Positions 35,150-43,829 are shown, counted from the stretch's first letter. The stretch is 64,000 bases of DNA from Caballeronia sordidicola (GCF_002220365.1 NZ_MTHB01000076.1:1-64000), one strand, 5' to 3'. The notes: generated from the sequence alone by a model not told the origin. A program made the numbers and translations.

Positions 35150-36352
35150 ATGAAAGAAGCTTTCATTTGCGACGCGATTCGCACGCCGGTCGGCCGCTAC
35201 GGCGGCGCGCTGTCCTCAGTTCGTGCCGACGACCTCGGCGCCGTGCCGCTGCGCGCGTTGATGGAGCGCAATAAGGACGTGGACTGGAACGCCGTCGACG
35301 ACCTGATTTTCGGTTGCGCGAACCAGGCGGGCGAAGACAACCGCAATGTCGCGCGCATGTCGGCGCTGCTGGCCGGTTTGCCCGACGGCGTGCCCGGCTC
35401 GACGATCAACCGCTTGTGCGGATCGGGCATGGACGCAATCGGCGTGGCCGCGCGGGCGATCAAGTCGGGCGAAGCGGCGCTGATGATCGCGGGCGGCGTG
35501 GAAAGCATGAGCCGTGCGCCGTTCGTGCAGGGCAAGGCGACCACGGCGTTCTCGCGTCAGGCAGAGATCTTCGATACGACCATCGGCTGGCGTTTCATCA
35601 ACCCGCTCATGAAGAAACTTCATGGCGTGGATTCGATGCCGGAGACGGCCGAAAACGTTGCGACCGACTATAAGGTGAGCCGCGAAGATCAGGACGCGTT
35701 TGCTGTACGCAGCCAGCAAAAAGCGTCGCGCGCGCAGAAGGACGGAACGCTCGCGCAAGAGATCGTGCCGGTGTCGATCGCACAGAAAAAGGGCGATCCG
35801 GTGTTGATCTCGCAGGACGAACATCCGCGTGAAACGAGCATGGAAGCGCTCGCGAAATTGAAGGGCGTGGTGCGTCCGGATGGCACGGTGACGGCGGGCA
35901 ATGCGTCGGGTGTCAACGACGGTGCGGCAGCTTTGCTCATCGCCGATGAAGACAGCGCCAAGCGTTTCGGCCTCGTGCCGCGTGCGCGCGTCCTGGGCAT
36001 TGCGACCGCTGGCGTGCCGCCGCGCGTGATGGGGATCGGGCCGGCGCCGGCGTCGCAAAAGCTGATGACGCGCCTCGGCATGACCATCGATCAATTCGAT
36101 GTGATCGAACTGAACGAGGCGTTTGCATCGCAAGGATTGGCTGTGCTGCGCATGCTCGGTATTGCCGACGACGATCCCCGCGTCAATCCGAACGGCGGCG
36201 CAATCGCGCTCGGCCATCCGCTCGGCATGAGCGGCGCGCGCCTGGTGACGAGCGCAACGTATCAGTTGCATCGGACCGGTGGACGCTTTGCGCTTTGCAC
36301 GATGTGTATCGGCGTGGGTCAGGGTATTGCGATCGCCATCGAGCGTGTGTGA
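35150..36352 (+). CDS. pcaF: 3-oxoadipyl-CoA thiolase
   Basis: A 400-residue thiolase. The nucleophilic Cys is in INRLCGSGMDAIG (about 90), His in NGGAIALGHPLGMSGARL (about 356) and the second Cys in ALCTMCIGVGQG (about 386). It cleaves beta-ketoadipyl-CoA to succinyl-CoA and acetyl-CoA. Two in-frame ATGs lie six bases apart; the second (35150) is correctly spaced from AAGGAG (35138-35143) and gives the standard 400 residues. Its TGA overlaps the pcaB ATG by one base. Confidence 0.94.
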   Translation: MKEAFICDAIRTPVGRYGGALSSVRADDLGAVPLRALMERNKDVDWNAVDDLIFGCANQAGEDNRNVARMSALLAGLPDGVPGSTINRLCGSGMDAIGVAARAIKSGEAALMIAGGVESMSRAPFVQGKATTAFSRQAEIFDTTIGWRFINPLMKKLHGVDSMPETAENVATDYKVSREDQDAFAVRSQQKASRAQKDGTLAQEIVPVSIAQKKGDPVLISQDEHPRETSMEALAKLKGVVRPDGTVTAGNASGVNDGAAALLIADEDSAKRFGLVPRARVLGIATAGVPPRVMGIGPAPASQKLMTRLGMTIDQFDVIELNEAFASQGLAVLRMLGIADDDPRVNPNGGAIALGHPLGMSGARLVTSATYQLHRTGGRFALCTMCIGVGQGIAIAIERV

Positions 36353-37737
36353 TGTCTGAGCCGACATTTTCGGCGACGGGACGACTGACGGACCTGATCT
36401 GCGGGACACGAGAGATGAACGCTGTGTGGTCCGCGCGTCAGACCGTCCAGTCGATGCTGGACGTCGAGGCGGCGCTCGCGCGGGCATCGGCTTTGCATGG
36501 CGTGATTCCTTCGGGCTCGGTCGACGCGATCGTGGCTGCTTGCAACGCTGATCTGATTGATCCTGACGCATTGATGGCCGGTGCCGCATCCGGCGGCAAT
36601 CTTGCGATTCCGCTGGTGAAGCAACTGACCGCCGCAGTCAAAAGCCAGGACGCCGACGCCGCCAAATACGTGCATTGGGGCGCGACGAGCCAGGACATTA
36701 TCGATACCGGCACGGTTTTGCAACTGCGCACCACGTTCGATTTGTTGGGCGCCGGTTTGAATGACGCGTGCCAGGCGCTCGCACTTCAGGCGGAGAAATA
36801 TCGTACAACGCCGGCAATCGGCCGGACCTGGCTTCAGCAGGCGTTGCCGATCACGCTCGGCCTTAAATTCGCCCAATGGCTCGATGCGTTGACGCGGCAT
36901 CGCGAGCGTCTTGCGCAGTGCCGTGCGCGCGTGCTTGCGCTGCAATTCGGCGGCGCGGCGGGCACGTTAGCGAGCTTGAGGGACAAGGCGCCGCTGGTCG
37001 CCCAATCGCTTGCTGATGACCTCGGCCTGCAACACCCTTCGTTACCGTGGCATACCCAACGCGATCGCATAGCGGAAGCGGCGGCATGTTTCGGCATCCT
37101 GACTGGTACGCTTGGGAAAATCGCCCGCGATATCTCGCTGCAGATGCAAACGGAAGTCGGCGAACTGGCCGAGCCGGCTGCGGCGGGCAAGGGCGGTTCA
37201 TCAACAATGCCGCACAAGCGCAATCCCGTGGGCTGCGCTGCTGTTTTAACAGCCGCCATGCGTGCGCCGAATCTGGTCGCGACCGTGTTCAGCGGAATGG
37301 TTCAGGAGCACGAACGCGCGCTCGGCGGCTGGCAGGCAGAATGGGAAGCGCTGCCCGATCTTGCCCGCCTGACGGGCGGCGCACTCGCGCAGATCACGGC
37401 GATCGTGTCGAACATCGAAGTGAACGCCGGGCGGCTCGCAGCTAATCTGGAGCTCACGCATGGACTGATTCTCGGCGAAGCGGTGATGCTCGCGCTCGGT
37501 GACAGAATTGGCAGGCTCGACGCGCATACGCTCGTGGAACATGCATCGAAGCAAGCCGTGGCCACCGGCGCGACCCTTTACGACGTGCTCGCCAACGATG
37601 AACATGTCACGCAACACCTCTCTCTTGTCCAGCTGCAAGCCCTGCTCGATCCGGCGAACTACGTGGGTCAAGCGCACGCATTTGTCGATGCCGCGCTGCT
37701 TTTGCATCGTTCACATTCATCCAGGAGTCTTCCGTAA
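36352..37737 (+). CDS. pcaB: 3-carboxy-cis,cis-muconate cycloisomerase
   Basis: A 461-residue fumarase/aspartase-superfamily protein with the signature GKGGSSTMPHKRNPVGCAAV near 280 and VHWGATSQDIIDTGTVLQLR near 104. It lactonises beta-carboxymuconate to gamma-carboxymuconolactone. Coupled to both neighbours: TGATG with pcaF and TAATG with pcaD. Slightly long relative to pseudomonad PcaB but typical for Burkholderia. Confidence 0.94.
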   Translation: MSEPTFSATGRLTDLICGTREMNAVWSARQTVQSMLDVEAALARASALHGVIPSGSVDAIVAACNADLIDPDALMAGAASGGNLAIPLVKQLTAAVKSQDADAAKYVHWGATSQDIIDTGTVLQLRTTFDLLGAGLNDACQALALQAEKYRTTPAIGRTWLQQALPITLGLKFAQWLDALTRHRERLAQCRARVLALQFGGAAGTLASLRDKAPLVAQSLADDLGLQHPSLPWHTQRDRIAEAAACFGILTGTLGKIARDISLQMQTEVGELAEPAAAGKGGSSTMPHKRNPVGCAAVLTAAMRAPNLVATVFSGMVQEHERALGGWQAEWEALPDLARLTGGALAQITAIVSNIEVNAGRLAANLELTHGLILGEAVMLALGDRIGRLDAHTLVEHASKQAVATGATLYDVLANDEHVTQHLSLVQLQALLDPANYVGQAHAFVDAALLLHRSHSSRSLP

Positions 37738-38525
37738 TGCCTTTTGCCGCCGTCAACGGTATTCAACTCTTCTATCGCGTCGACGCCACTGCCGGCAGCG
37801 ACGCACCTTGGCTCGTGCTGTCGAATTCGCTCGGCGCTGACGTGTCGATGTGGTCTGCGCAAGTCGAAGCGCTCGCAGCGCACTATCGCGTGCTGCGTTA
37901 CGACACGCGCGGTCATGGCCGTTCGGACGCGCCCAAGGGTCCGTACACGCTGGACCAGCTCGTTGGCGACGTGATTGGTTTGCTCGACACCCTCGGTATC
38001 AAGCGCGCGCACTATTGCGGCCTTTCAATGGGCGGGCTGACCGGCATCGCGCTCGCTGCACGCCACCCGGAGCGCTTCGAGCGCGTGGTGCTGTCGAATA
38101 CGGCGGCGCTGATCGGCTCGGACGCAGTATGGACACCCCGGGCGGCGAAGGCCCGCGAGGAAGGTGGCATGCCTGCACTGGCCGATGCAGTCTTGCCGCG
38201 TTGGTTCACGGCAGGCTTTATGGCGGCGCAGCCGCTTTTGCTGTCGGGTATTCGCGACGTGTTCCGCCACACCTCGGGCGAAGGTTATGCGTCGAATTGC
38301 GAAGCGATCCGCGACGCCGATTCACGTGAAGAAGCGAAAACCATCAAGGCGCCGGTGCTGGTGATTTCGGGCACGCACGACCAGTCGACGACTGCCGCAC
38401 AAGGGCGCGAGCTGGCCGGATACATTGCGGGCTCGCGTTATGTCGAACTCGATGCCGCGCACTTGTCGAATATTGAGCAAGCCGACGTCTACACGAAAAC
38501 GTTGCTCGATTTCCTGGGAGCCTGA
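37737..38525 (+). CDS. pcaD: 3-oxoadipate enol-lactonase
   Basis: A 262-residue alpha/beta hydrolase: LSNSLGADVSMW near the start, YDTRGHGRSDAPKGPYTLDQL, nucleophile Ser in CGLSMGGLTGIALAARHPERFERVVLSNTAA (about 98), Asp in ISGTHDQ and His in ELDAAHLSNIEQ. These are PcaD hallmarks. It hydrolyses the enol-lactone to beta-ketoadipate. Its stop and the pcaC start are separated by one base. Confidence 0.94.
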   Translation: MPFAAVNGIQLFYRVDATAGSDAPWLVLSNSLGADVSMWSAQVEALAAHYRVLRYDTRGHGRSDAPKGPYTLDQLVGDVIGLLDTLGIKRAHYCGLSMGGLTGIALAARHPERFERVVLSNTAALIGSDAVWTPRAAKAREEGGMPALADAVLPRWFTAGFMAAQPLLLSGIRDVFRHTSGEGYASNCEAIRDADSREEAKTIKAPVLVISGTHDQSTTAAQGRELAGYIAGSRYVELDAAHLSNIEQADVYTKTLLDFLGA

Positions 38526-38526
38526 C

Positions 38527-38913
38527 ATGACCGAAGACGAACGTTACGAAGCGGGCTTGAGCGTACGCCGTGAGGTGCTTGGCGATGCGCACGTCACGCG
38601 CTCGCTCGAAAACCGTACGGATCTCACGACCGAATTCCAGAACCTGATTACGCGGTACGCATGGGGCGACATCTGGACCCGCCCCGGTTTGCCGCGCCAT
38701 ACCCGCAGCCTCCTGACCATTTCGATGATGGTCGCGCTCAACCGCAGCGAAGAACTCGCGCTGCATTTGCGGGCAGCGAAAAACAATGGCGTGACGCGCG
38801 AGGAAATCAAGGAAGTGCTTCTCCAGACCGCTATTTATTGTGGGGTGCCGGCAGCAAATTCGGCGTTCCATCTGGCACAAAAAATCTTTGATGAGGATGA
38901 CCGCGCGGCGTAG
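38527..38913 (+). CDS. pcaC: 4-carboxymuconolactone decarboxylase
   Basis: A 128-residue CMD-family protein: RYEAGLSVRREVLGDAHVTRSLENRTDLTTEFQNLITRYAWGDIWTRPGLPRHTRSLLTISMMVALNRSEELALHLRAAKNNGVTREEI, the full family pattern with catalytic Glu and His. It decarboxylates gamma-carboxymuconolactone to the enol-lactone. Last gene of the operon; I see no clear terminator in the 80 bases after it. Confidence 0.94.
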   Translation: MTEDERYEAGLSVRREVLGDAHVTRSLENRTDLTTEFQNLITRYAWGDIWTRPGLPRHTRSLLTISMMVALNRSEELALHLRAAKNNGVTREEIKEVLLQTAIYCGVPAANSAFHLAQKIFDEDDRAA

Positions 38914-38994
38914 CGATCGTCCTGACGCGACGAAGCCTTCGACTGACGCCGCAGCGGCTCTGCGACAGGCGCCGCCACGGCAGATGCTCAGGGC

Positions 38995-40311
38995 CTAGAA
39001 CGCATAGTAAGGACCATTGCCCGCGGGCGTTGCACTCGCTTCGATCGCGGTAAAGACGCGCCTTCCGAAGAAGAAGGGCAGGCCCCAGTCGAAGTAGTTG
39101 CTTGCTGGTCCCGCCAGATTGCTGAGCGCGTAGTTGCCGCTTGCGAATAGCGACGTCGCGTTGCCTATCGTGAACGTGACGTTGCTCGTCGTGCCATTGT
39201 TGCCGGCAACGGTTGCAGCCAAACTTTGCTCGGTGGTTGGACAGAACCAGAAGCCGCACCTCGGCACGGAACTCAGTGGGAAGAACAGGCCGTTCGATCC
39301 GCTGTCGATGAAACTCGTGCCGTAGGTTTGCCCTTGAAAGGTGGTCGAAACAAACCCTGTCATCGAGTTACTCGGGAGGACCTGAGCGCTGCCAAGCAGA
39401 TTGTTCGACTGTGAGCCGATTCCGAACGTCATGGTGCCGGTGACACTCGCTGCACCAGCAGCTGCGACCGCCGGAAGCTCGATGACAACGCCATTGTTGT
39501 CGGTGGCGAATCGGCTTATCGGATTGGTCACCTGCTGTCCAACCGGCAGCGTAGCGGCTTCGCACGCGCCCGACGCGCAGCCGTAGTACCAGCGTGGCAA
39601 CGCGGTCACGGCGCAGCCGCTGCCGCAGTCCGCGCGAAACGGGCCTACGCCGAGAATGCCGTTGCTTCGCAGGGCCGTGGCGGTCAGCATCGGCAGGCCC
39701 GAGTTACTGCAGTCCGTGGGCACGGCCGGAATAGCCGGGTCCGAGATGACCTGGATCGATGTCGCCGCTGCCACCAGGCCGGCCATACGCACGTCGGCAG
39801 TACGCACCGAACCCCATGTGTAACCCGAGCCGAATACGGTGCAGCTTGCCGCGGTCGAACCCGCGCTGGCCGTCACTGAGGGCAGCACCAAAGTTGGCGC
39901 GAGCGCGGAAGCAAGGATACGTAATCCCTGCGACCCCGTATCCACCTGGATATTGTCGATCGTCTGGCACGTGCTTGTTCCCGGAACGCAGATCGTCACG
40001 CTGGCTTGCAGCATGTTGCGAGTACCGGTCGCGATTTGTGCAACGGTGATGGGCACCACGTTGGGCGTGCTCGACTGAGCGACCGTGTTGGCGGGCGCGC
40101 TCGCAGTTGCCGCGGGTTGGGCGGGTGCTGCGGCAGACGTGCCGGCAGCGGGCGCTCCGCTAGATGCCAGCGGAGCACTGGCGGCAGTCGGGGAACTTGC
40201 CCCCGATGCGGCCGCGCTGGTTGAATCATTACTGCCGCCGCCACCGCAGCCGGACATTGTGGCGCTAACGGCAACGATCGCCGCGATAAGTACGCAAGTC
40301 TGGTTTCGCAT
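38995..40311 (-). CDS. DUF3443 lipoprotein with two DTGS/DSGS motifs
   Basis: 438 residues. The lipobox TMSGC puts the acylated Cys at 22; residues 23-85 are a low-complexity Ala/Ser/Pro linker. A first lobe carries VDTGSQGLRI (about 124) and a second FIDSGSNGLFFP (about 336), both matching the D-T/S-G-S active-site pattern of bilobal aspartic proteases. The C-terminus ends YYAF. It is the partner of the DUF2844 gene 8 bases upstream. The ATG at 40311 with AGGGG is preferred over a GTG two codons earlier. Function unknown. Confidence 0.85.
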   Translation of the reverse strand: MRNQTCVLIAAIVAVSATMSGCGGGGSNDSTSAAASGASSPTAASAPLASSGAPAAGTSAAAPAQPAATASAPANTVAQSSTPNVVPITVAQIATGTRNMLQASVTICVPGTSTCQTIDNIQVDTGSQGLRILASALAPTLVLPSVTASAGSTAASCTVFGSGYTWGSVRTADVRMAGLVAAATSIQVISDPAIPAVPTDCSNSGLPMLTATALRSNGILGVGPFRADCGSGCAVTALPRWYYGCASGACEAATLPVGQQVTNPISRFATDNNGVVIELPAVAAAGAASVTGTMTFGIGSQSNNLLGSAQVLPSNSMTGFVSTTFQGQTYGTSFIDSGSNGLFFPLSSVPRCGFWFCPTTEQSLAATVAGNNGTTSNVTFTIGNATSLFASGNYALSNLAGPASNYFDWGLPFFFGRRVFTAIEASATPAGNGPYYAF

Positions 40312-40319
40312 GGTCACCC

Positions 40320-40814
40320 CTATTCAATGTCTGCGGCCGTGACGCCGGCCGGCAACGCGCTGGGGAGCCAAGCACGGCCGTTGAAGTCGCGCAGGCGCAC
40401 TGCGGTTTCCACCATCAGATCACTGCCGCTCACCCGTGATGAGTGCAGCCCGCTCGCATTGGGTAGTGCCGCGCTCGCTTCTTGCCTATACCGGTCGAAC
40501 CAGGTGCCGAGCAGTGCTGCGACATCGGGCATGGCGGGCCCGTCCCAACTGACGGCATAGACCTGTCCCGAGGAAGACACGTACTGGCGCACGCGAATCT
40601 GATTGGCGTCGGTCGATTCCTGCCAGCGCACCGCGCTGTTCGAGGCTTGATGCAATACCGCAGCAGTGGCGTCGGCTACGGTGGACGAACTCGATGTGCC
40701 AGATGCATCGATCGCGACGGTGGTGCCAAGTTGTGCGTGCGTTGGTCCGCTTGCCGCAATCACCAGCGCGGCAGCGGTTGCCCGAAGAGGGGTGAGAAAC
40801 TTGACGTGAGGCAT
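40320..40814 (-). CDS. DUF2844 secreted protein
   Basis: 164 residues with a cleavable signal (TPLRATAAALVIAASGPTHAQ, about 8-28). The mature part includes VRWQESTDANQIRVRQYVSSSGQVYAVSWDGPAMPDVAALLGTWFDRYRQE, the DUF2844 pattern. It is always found next to DUF3443 in Burkholderiales as far as I know. It is the upstream gene of the pair, with its promoter in the AT-rich region to the right. Confidence 0.82.
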   Translation of the reverse strand: MPHVKFLTPLRATAAALVIAASGPTHAQLGTTVAIDASGTSSSSTVADATAAVLHQASNSAVRWQESTDANQIRVRQYVSSSGQVYAVSWDGPAMPDVAALLGTWFDRYRQEASAALPNASGLHSSRVSGSDLMVETAVRLRDFNGRAWLPSALPAGVTAADIE

Positions 40815-41325
40815 GGTGTTACTCCGTTCTCGTGGCCGTTCTTGTTCTTGAGAACTAATTTTAGGATAGGAATGCTTGAATAAATAGAAATAGGAATTGT
40901 CTTGTGGGGTCTTTGGGCGCGTCTCAAAAATTAGTTAAAAGTGCTTATTAAACAATGTGTTGGTTGTGAAAATTAAGCTAGGACAAAGCAAGAATGAATG
41001 TCATAAATTGTCTTCGTGGCGATCGGGTTGGCTATTTACGAGATTGAAGTTGGCTTTCGGCGGACGAGGAAAGAAGGGAAGGCTCGTGGCGGAAACGGAT
41101 GCGGCGAACGTGTGCAAAAAACGTCTCCGCCGGCTCCTTGATCACACGATGTCCGTGCAAATTCCAGGGTGGAGAATTGCAGGCCCGGGCGCATTCCAGT
41201 CGTCGCGCGTCATCAGGACGTTTCAGCCTTGGGGGCACTGTTTTTGCACGACGGCGCGTGGGACCGGTAAAATGCTTGGTTGATCCACGGAAAACGCCGT
41301 GGCGTAGCGGAAGGATTTCCCAAAC
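40815..41325. other. AT-rich intergenic region between DUF2844 and bamC
   Basis: About 510 bases, with the first 200 unusually AT-rich. Both genes point away from it, so it holds two promoters. For bamC a weak TTGCAC-N18-TAAAAT (41244-41273) is visible. An open frame at 40957-41283 is not protein-like. Confidence 0.5.
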
Positions 41326-42537
41326 ATGACAGATTTTCGTGTGAACAAGCCGGCTTTGAAGGTCGCAGCCCTCTTGATGGTGGGGGGCCTTGTTGCCGGA
41401 TGCGGTACGTCGTCTCCCGATGCAATCAATTACAAGAGCGATTCCCGGTCAAAACAAGCATCCCTCGCTGTCCCGCCCAATCTGCTCGACGAAACGGGGG
41501 ATCAGCGCTCTTTGCCGCCGCAGGGCGGGCAGGCTTCGCTCTCGGACCTCCAGCAAGTGCAGAAGGCCGCGCCGAGCGCGCCTACGGTCATCCCGCCCGT
41601 GTCGGGCATGCACATTCAGCGTGACGGTACGGAGCGCTGGCTGGTCATCGACACCAAAGCGCCAGACCAGGTCTGGCCGCAGATTCGTCGTTTCTGGCAG
41701 GAACAGGGCTTTCTGCTTGTCGTGGACGCGCGTGACAAGGGCGTGATGGAAACCGACTGGAACGAAACCCATCCGCAGATCTCTGACGGGCTGATTCGCA
41801 ATACGCTGTCAATGGCAACAGGCAACTCGTACGTTGCAGCCGAACGCAACAAGTACCGCACCCGGCTCGAGGCAGCGCCGAACGGCGGCACATATGTGTT
41901 CATCAGCCAGAAGGGCATGCGCGAAGCGCTGACGGGAACCAACAACGATCAAAGCCAGTGGCAGGCCAAGCCTAACGATCCCGCCCTGGAAGGCGAATAC
42001 CTGAAGCGCCTGATGGCGAACCTTGCACTGGCCGACGCGCGTCAGGCTAGCGGCCAGACGGGCGCGACCGACGCTGCCATGGCTGCGGCCGCGGCAGCGA
42101 GCTCACCCACGTCTGCTACGTCAGCGCAGAGGGCGGCCCAGAACGCCGTTCTCGCGGCGCAGACGCCGATCAAGGAAGACGTGGTCCCTGAAGCAAGCTC
42201 GGTCGAGATCAACTTGCCGGAACCCTACGATCGTGCCTGGCTGCGCGTGGGTCTGGCGCTCGATCGGACAAACTTCACCGTCGACGACCGTGATCGTGGC
42301 CGCGGTATTTATTTCGTCCGATACGTCGACCCCAAGGACATGACGTCGGCCGAGCAGGGTTTCTGGAACCAGGTGTTCCACGGGAAGAAAGAGAAGCTGG
42401 CCAAGAACTATGAGATCAACGTGCGGGCGCTGACGGAGACGCAGACGCGTGTGTCGATCATCGACAGCAAGGGCGAAGTTGATTCCTCGCCGCAAGCGCG
42501 CCAGATCATGGGCTTGCTCGACGACCAGTTGCATTAA
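41326..42537 (+). CDS. bamC: Outer membrane assembly lipoprotein BamC
   Basis: A 403-residue lipoprotein: signal with lobox VGGLVAGC (Cys 26), the disordered N-terminal lasso INYKSDSRSKQASLAVPPNLL that binds BamD, then two helix-grip domains (about 100-220 with DQVWPQIRRFWQEQGFLLV, and about 295-400 with AWLRVGLALDRTNFTVDDRDRGRGIYFVRY) joined by an Ala/Ser-rich linker. It belongs to the outer-membrane protein insertion complex. dapA, its usual upstream neighbour, is not next to it here. A terminator follows at 42657. Confidence 0.92.
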   Translation: MTDFRVNKPALKVAALLMVGGLVAGCGTSSPDAINYKSDSRSKQASLAVPPNLLDETGDQRSLPPQGGQASLSDLQQVQKAAPSAPTVIPPVSGMHIQRDGTERWLVIDTKAPDQVWPQIRRFWQEQGFLLVVDARDKGVMETDWNETHPQISDGLIRNTLSMATGNSYVAAERNKYRTRLEAAPNGGTYVFISQKGMREALTGTNNDQSQWQAKPNDPALEGEYLKRLMANLALADARQASGQTGATDAAMAAAAAASSPTSATSAQRAAQNAVLAAQTPIKEDVVPEASSVEINLPEPYDRAWLRVGLALDRTNFTVDDRDRGRGIYFVRYVDPKDMTSAEQGFWNQVFHGKKEKLAKNYEINVRALTETQTRVSIIDSKGEVDSSPQARQIMGLLDDQLH

Positions 42538-42568
42538 ACACATCGCAGACATTCTGCAGACTGGTTCA

Positions 42569-42594
42569 GGAGACTGAGGCAGAAGACTGAGGCA
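42569..42594 (+). repeat. 13-bp tandem duplication after bamC
   Basis: GGAGACTGAGGCA followed by GAAGACTGAGGCA, 31 bases after the bamC stop. Confidence 0.8.
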
Positions 42595-42656
42595 GCACGT
42601 TGCATCAGTAAGCTGAATGTCTGCAAAAGACTGCGCGCAATGACGAATCCGCGACT

Positions 42657-42686
42657 AACCCGCCTGAAGTTCAGGCGGGTTTTTTT
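42657..42686 (+). terminator. Intrinsic terminator of bamC
   Basis: Stem AACCCGCCTGA / TCAGGCGGGTT, loop AGT, then T-run to 42686. Confidence 0.92.
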
Positions 42687-42832
42687 ATGCGTCGGTGTTT
42701 AGTTGAAGCATTTGAAAATGCCTTTTGCAATCAAATGCGCGGTAACGCGCGCGAGTGACGCGCTCGCCGCGTTACGCTTCGGGCGAAGGACCTCTGAAGG
42801 CAGGAAGCTAGCTTTCATGATGTTGGCGTCAC

Positions 42833-42851
42833 GTTACAGCAAGTAGTTACA
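42833..42851. promoter_or_regulatory. Two GTTACA direct repeats upstream of the candidate RNA
   Basis: GTTACA at 42833-42838 and 42846-42851. The second is embedded in GTAGTTACA, a nine-base string also found in the perfect RstA-type box at 44384-44397. As a box it fits only about 9 of 12 positions. Confidence 0.35.
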
Positions 42852-42904
42852 TTGTTCGGTTCGGGCGTTGTTTCTGCTTTTTTATGTGCGGGAAAGCTTA
42901 TAGG

Positions 42905-43116
42905 AATCAACTGCATAGGGATTACATTGCATCTGTGGCATGTAATCTGCGTGGTGCCTGCGCGAAGCGGTGTCCTGCTTCACGCCGCACTATGTCACCA
43001 ATTTTCTTTAACGAATTGCGGTCCGCTGGCCAAGCGGATCTCGATGGCCCCGTCGCCTATCCTCGTAGGGCGACGGCTTTTGCCCGCGCTCCCCAAAGGG
43101 AACGCGGGCTTTTTTC
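42905..43116 (+). ncRNA. Candidate structured RNA: four hairpins plus an intrinsic terminator
   Basis: No protein-coding frame. Successive hairpins: GATTACAT/ATGTAATC with inner GC/GC (42920-42947); GCG-x-GAAGC/GCTTC-x-CGC (42960-42985) inside GTG/CAC; G-TCCGCT/AGCGGA-C (43020-43040); CCGTCGCC/GGCGACGG (43050-43076); then the terminator helix at 43082-43109 with a T-run. The downstream YgiN-type gene begins 76 bases past the T-run, so it could be a free small RNA or a terminating leader. It matches no RNA family I recognise. The 5' end is a guess, from TATAGG at 42899. Confidence 0.45.
43082..43116 (+). terminator. Intrinsic terminator ahead of the YgiN-type gene
   Basis: GCCCGCG / CGCGGGC stem extended by TCCC/GGGA after one mismatch, loop CAAA, then TTTTTTCTT. 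Confidence 0.9.
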
Positions 43117-43191
43117 TTGTCCGTTCAATAGCGGTTTCAGCGAGCGTGCAGCGTCGACGTTATGCTTAATCCTTTAATCTGGAGTCAAGTC

Positions 43192-43479
43192 ATGACGGAA
43201 ATCGCCGTGGTCGCAACATTCGTCGCCAAACCGGGCAACGAAGACAAGCTCAAGGAAGCGCTGAAGGGCATCGTGGCGCCGACGCTCAAGGAACCAGGGG
43301 CACTGCAATATGACCTGCATCGCGACATCAAGGAGCCACGCCGATTCGTGTTCTTCGAGCGCTGGCTAAGCGAGGCTGCGCTGGCGCAACACAATGAGAC
43401 ACCGCACATCCAGGCGCTCGGCAAAACACTGCCGGACCTGATCGAACACGGTGAAATCAACGTGGTGGCAAAGCTCTGA
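43192..43479 (+). CDS. Antibiotic-biosynthesis-monooxygenase (YgiN-like) family protein
   Basis: A 95-residue ABM-fold protein: VVATFVAKPGNEDKLKEALKGIVAPTLKEPGALQYDLHRDIKEPRRFVFFERWLSEAALAQHNETPHIQALGKTLPDLIEHG. Members form dimers with a ferredoxin-like fold, and YgiN is a quinol monooxygenase. GGAG nine bases before the ATG at 43192. It lies behind a terminator and may be controlled through it. Confidence 0.87.
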   Translation: MTEIAVVATFVAKPGNEDKLKEALKGIVAPTLKEPGALQYDLHRDIKEPRRFVFFERWLSEAALAQHNETPHIQALGKTLPDLIEHGEINVVAKL

Positions 43480-43565
43480 GCAGTGAGTGGAGCTCACGCG
43501 CTCGCCAGTGCGTCCGTGCGGCACTGCCTCAGACCGGGACCAGCCCTAAGCCGTCAGCCCAGCCC

Positions 43566-43829
43566 TTAATGAGTCTCGTGCGGTACGTCGAGGATCAGGA
43601 TGATGGTCCAGTCGGCGTCGCCGTCATGATGGTACTGGCGCTCGGCCACGATAAACGGCTGTTGTTTGCCGTCCGGGCCGAGAAACAGCACGTCGCCTTC
43701 CATGGGCAGGCACTCCACGGGTGGCAGCGCGAGATACGCGTCCTTGTCCTTGGCGTTACGCGGCATCAGCTTTTCAATCTTGCGTGATGCTGCTTCGGTC
43801 CATTCGATATCCAGCTGGATGTTGCTCAT
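43566..43829 (-). CDS. Conserved-looking hypothetical protein
   Basis: 87 residues, soluble, with WTEAASRKIEKLMPRNAKDKDAYLALPPVECLPMEGDVLFLGPDGKQQPFIVAERQYHH, and a C-terminus TIILILDVPHETH. A compact beta-rich small protein is likely. GGAGGATCGT precedes the ATG. No family name that I can give. Confidence 0.7.
   Translation of the reverse strand: MSNIQLDIEWTEAASRKIEKLMPRNAKDKDAYLALPPVECLPMEGDVLFLGPDGKQQPFIVAERQYHHDGDADWTIILILDVPHETH

Noticed and set aside
531-40870. Shared string ATTTTAGGATAG near 529 and 40859
   Set aside because: A 12-base coincidence is expected several times in 64 kb, and the contexts have nothing in common.
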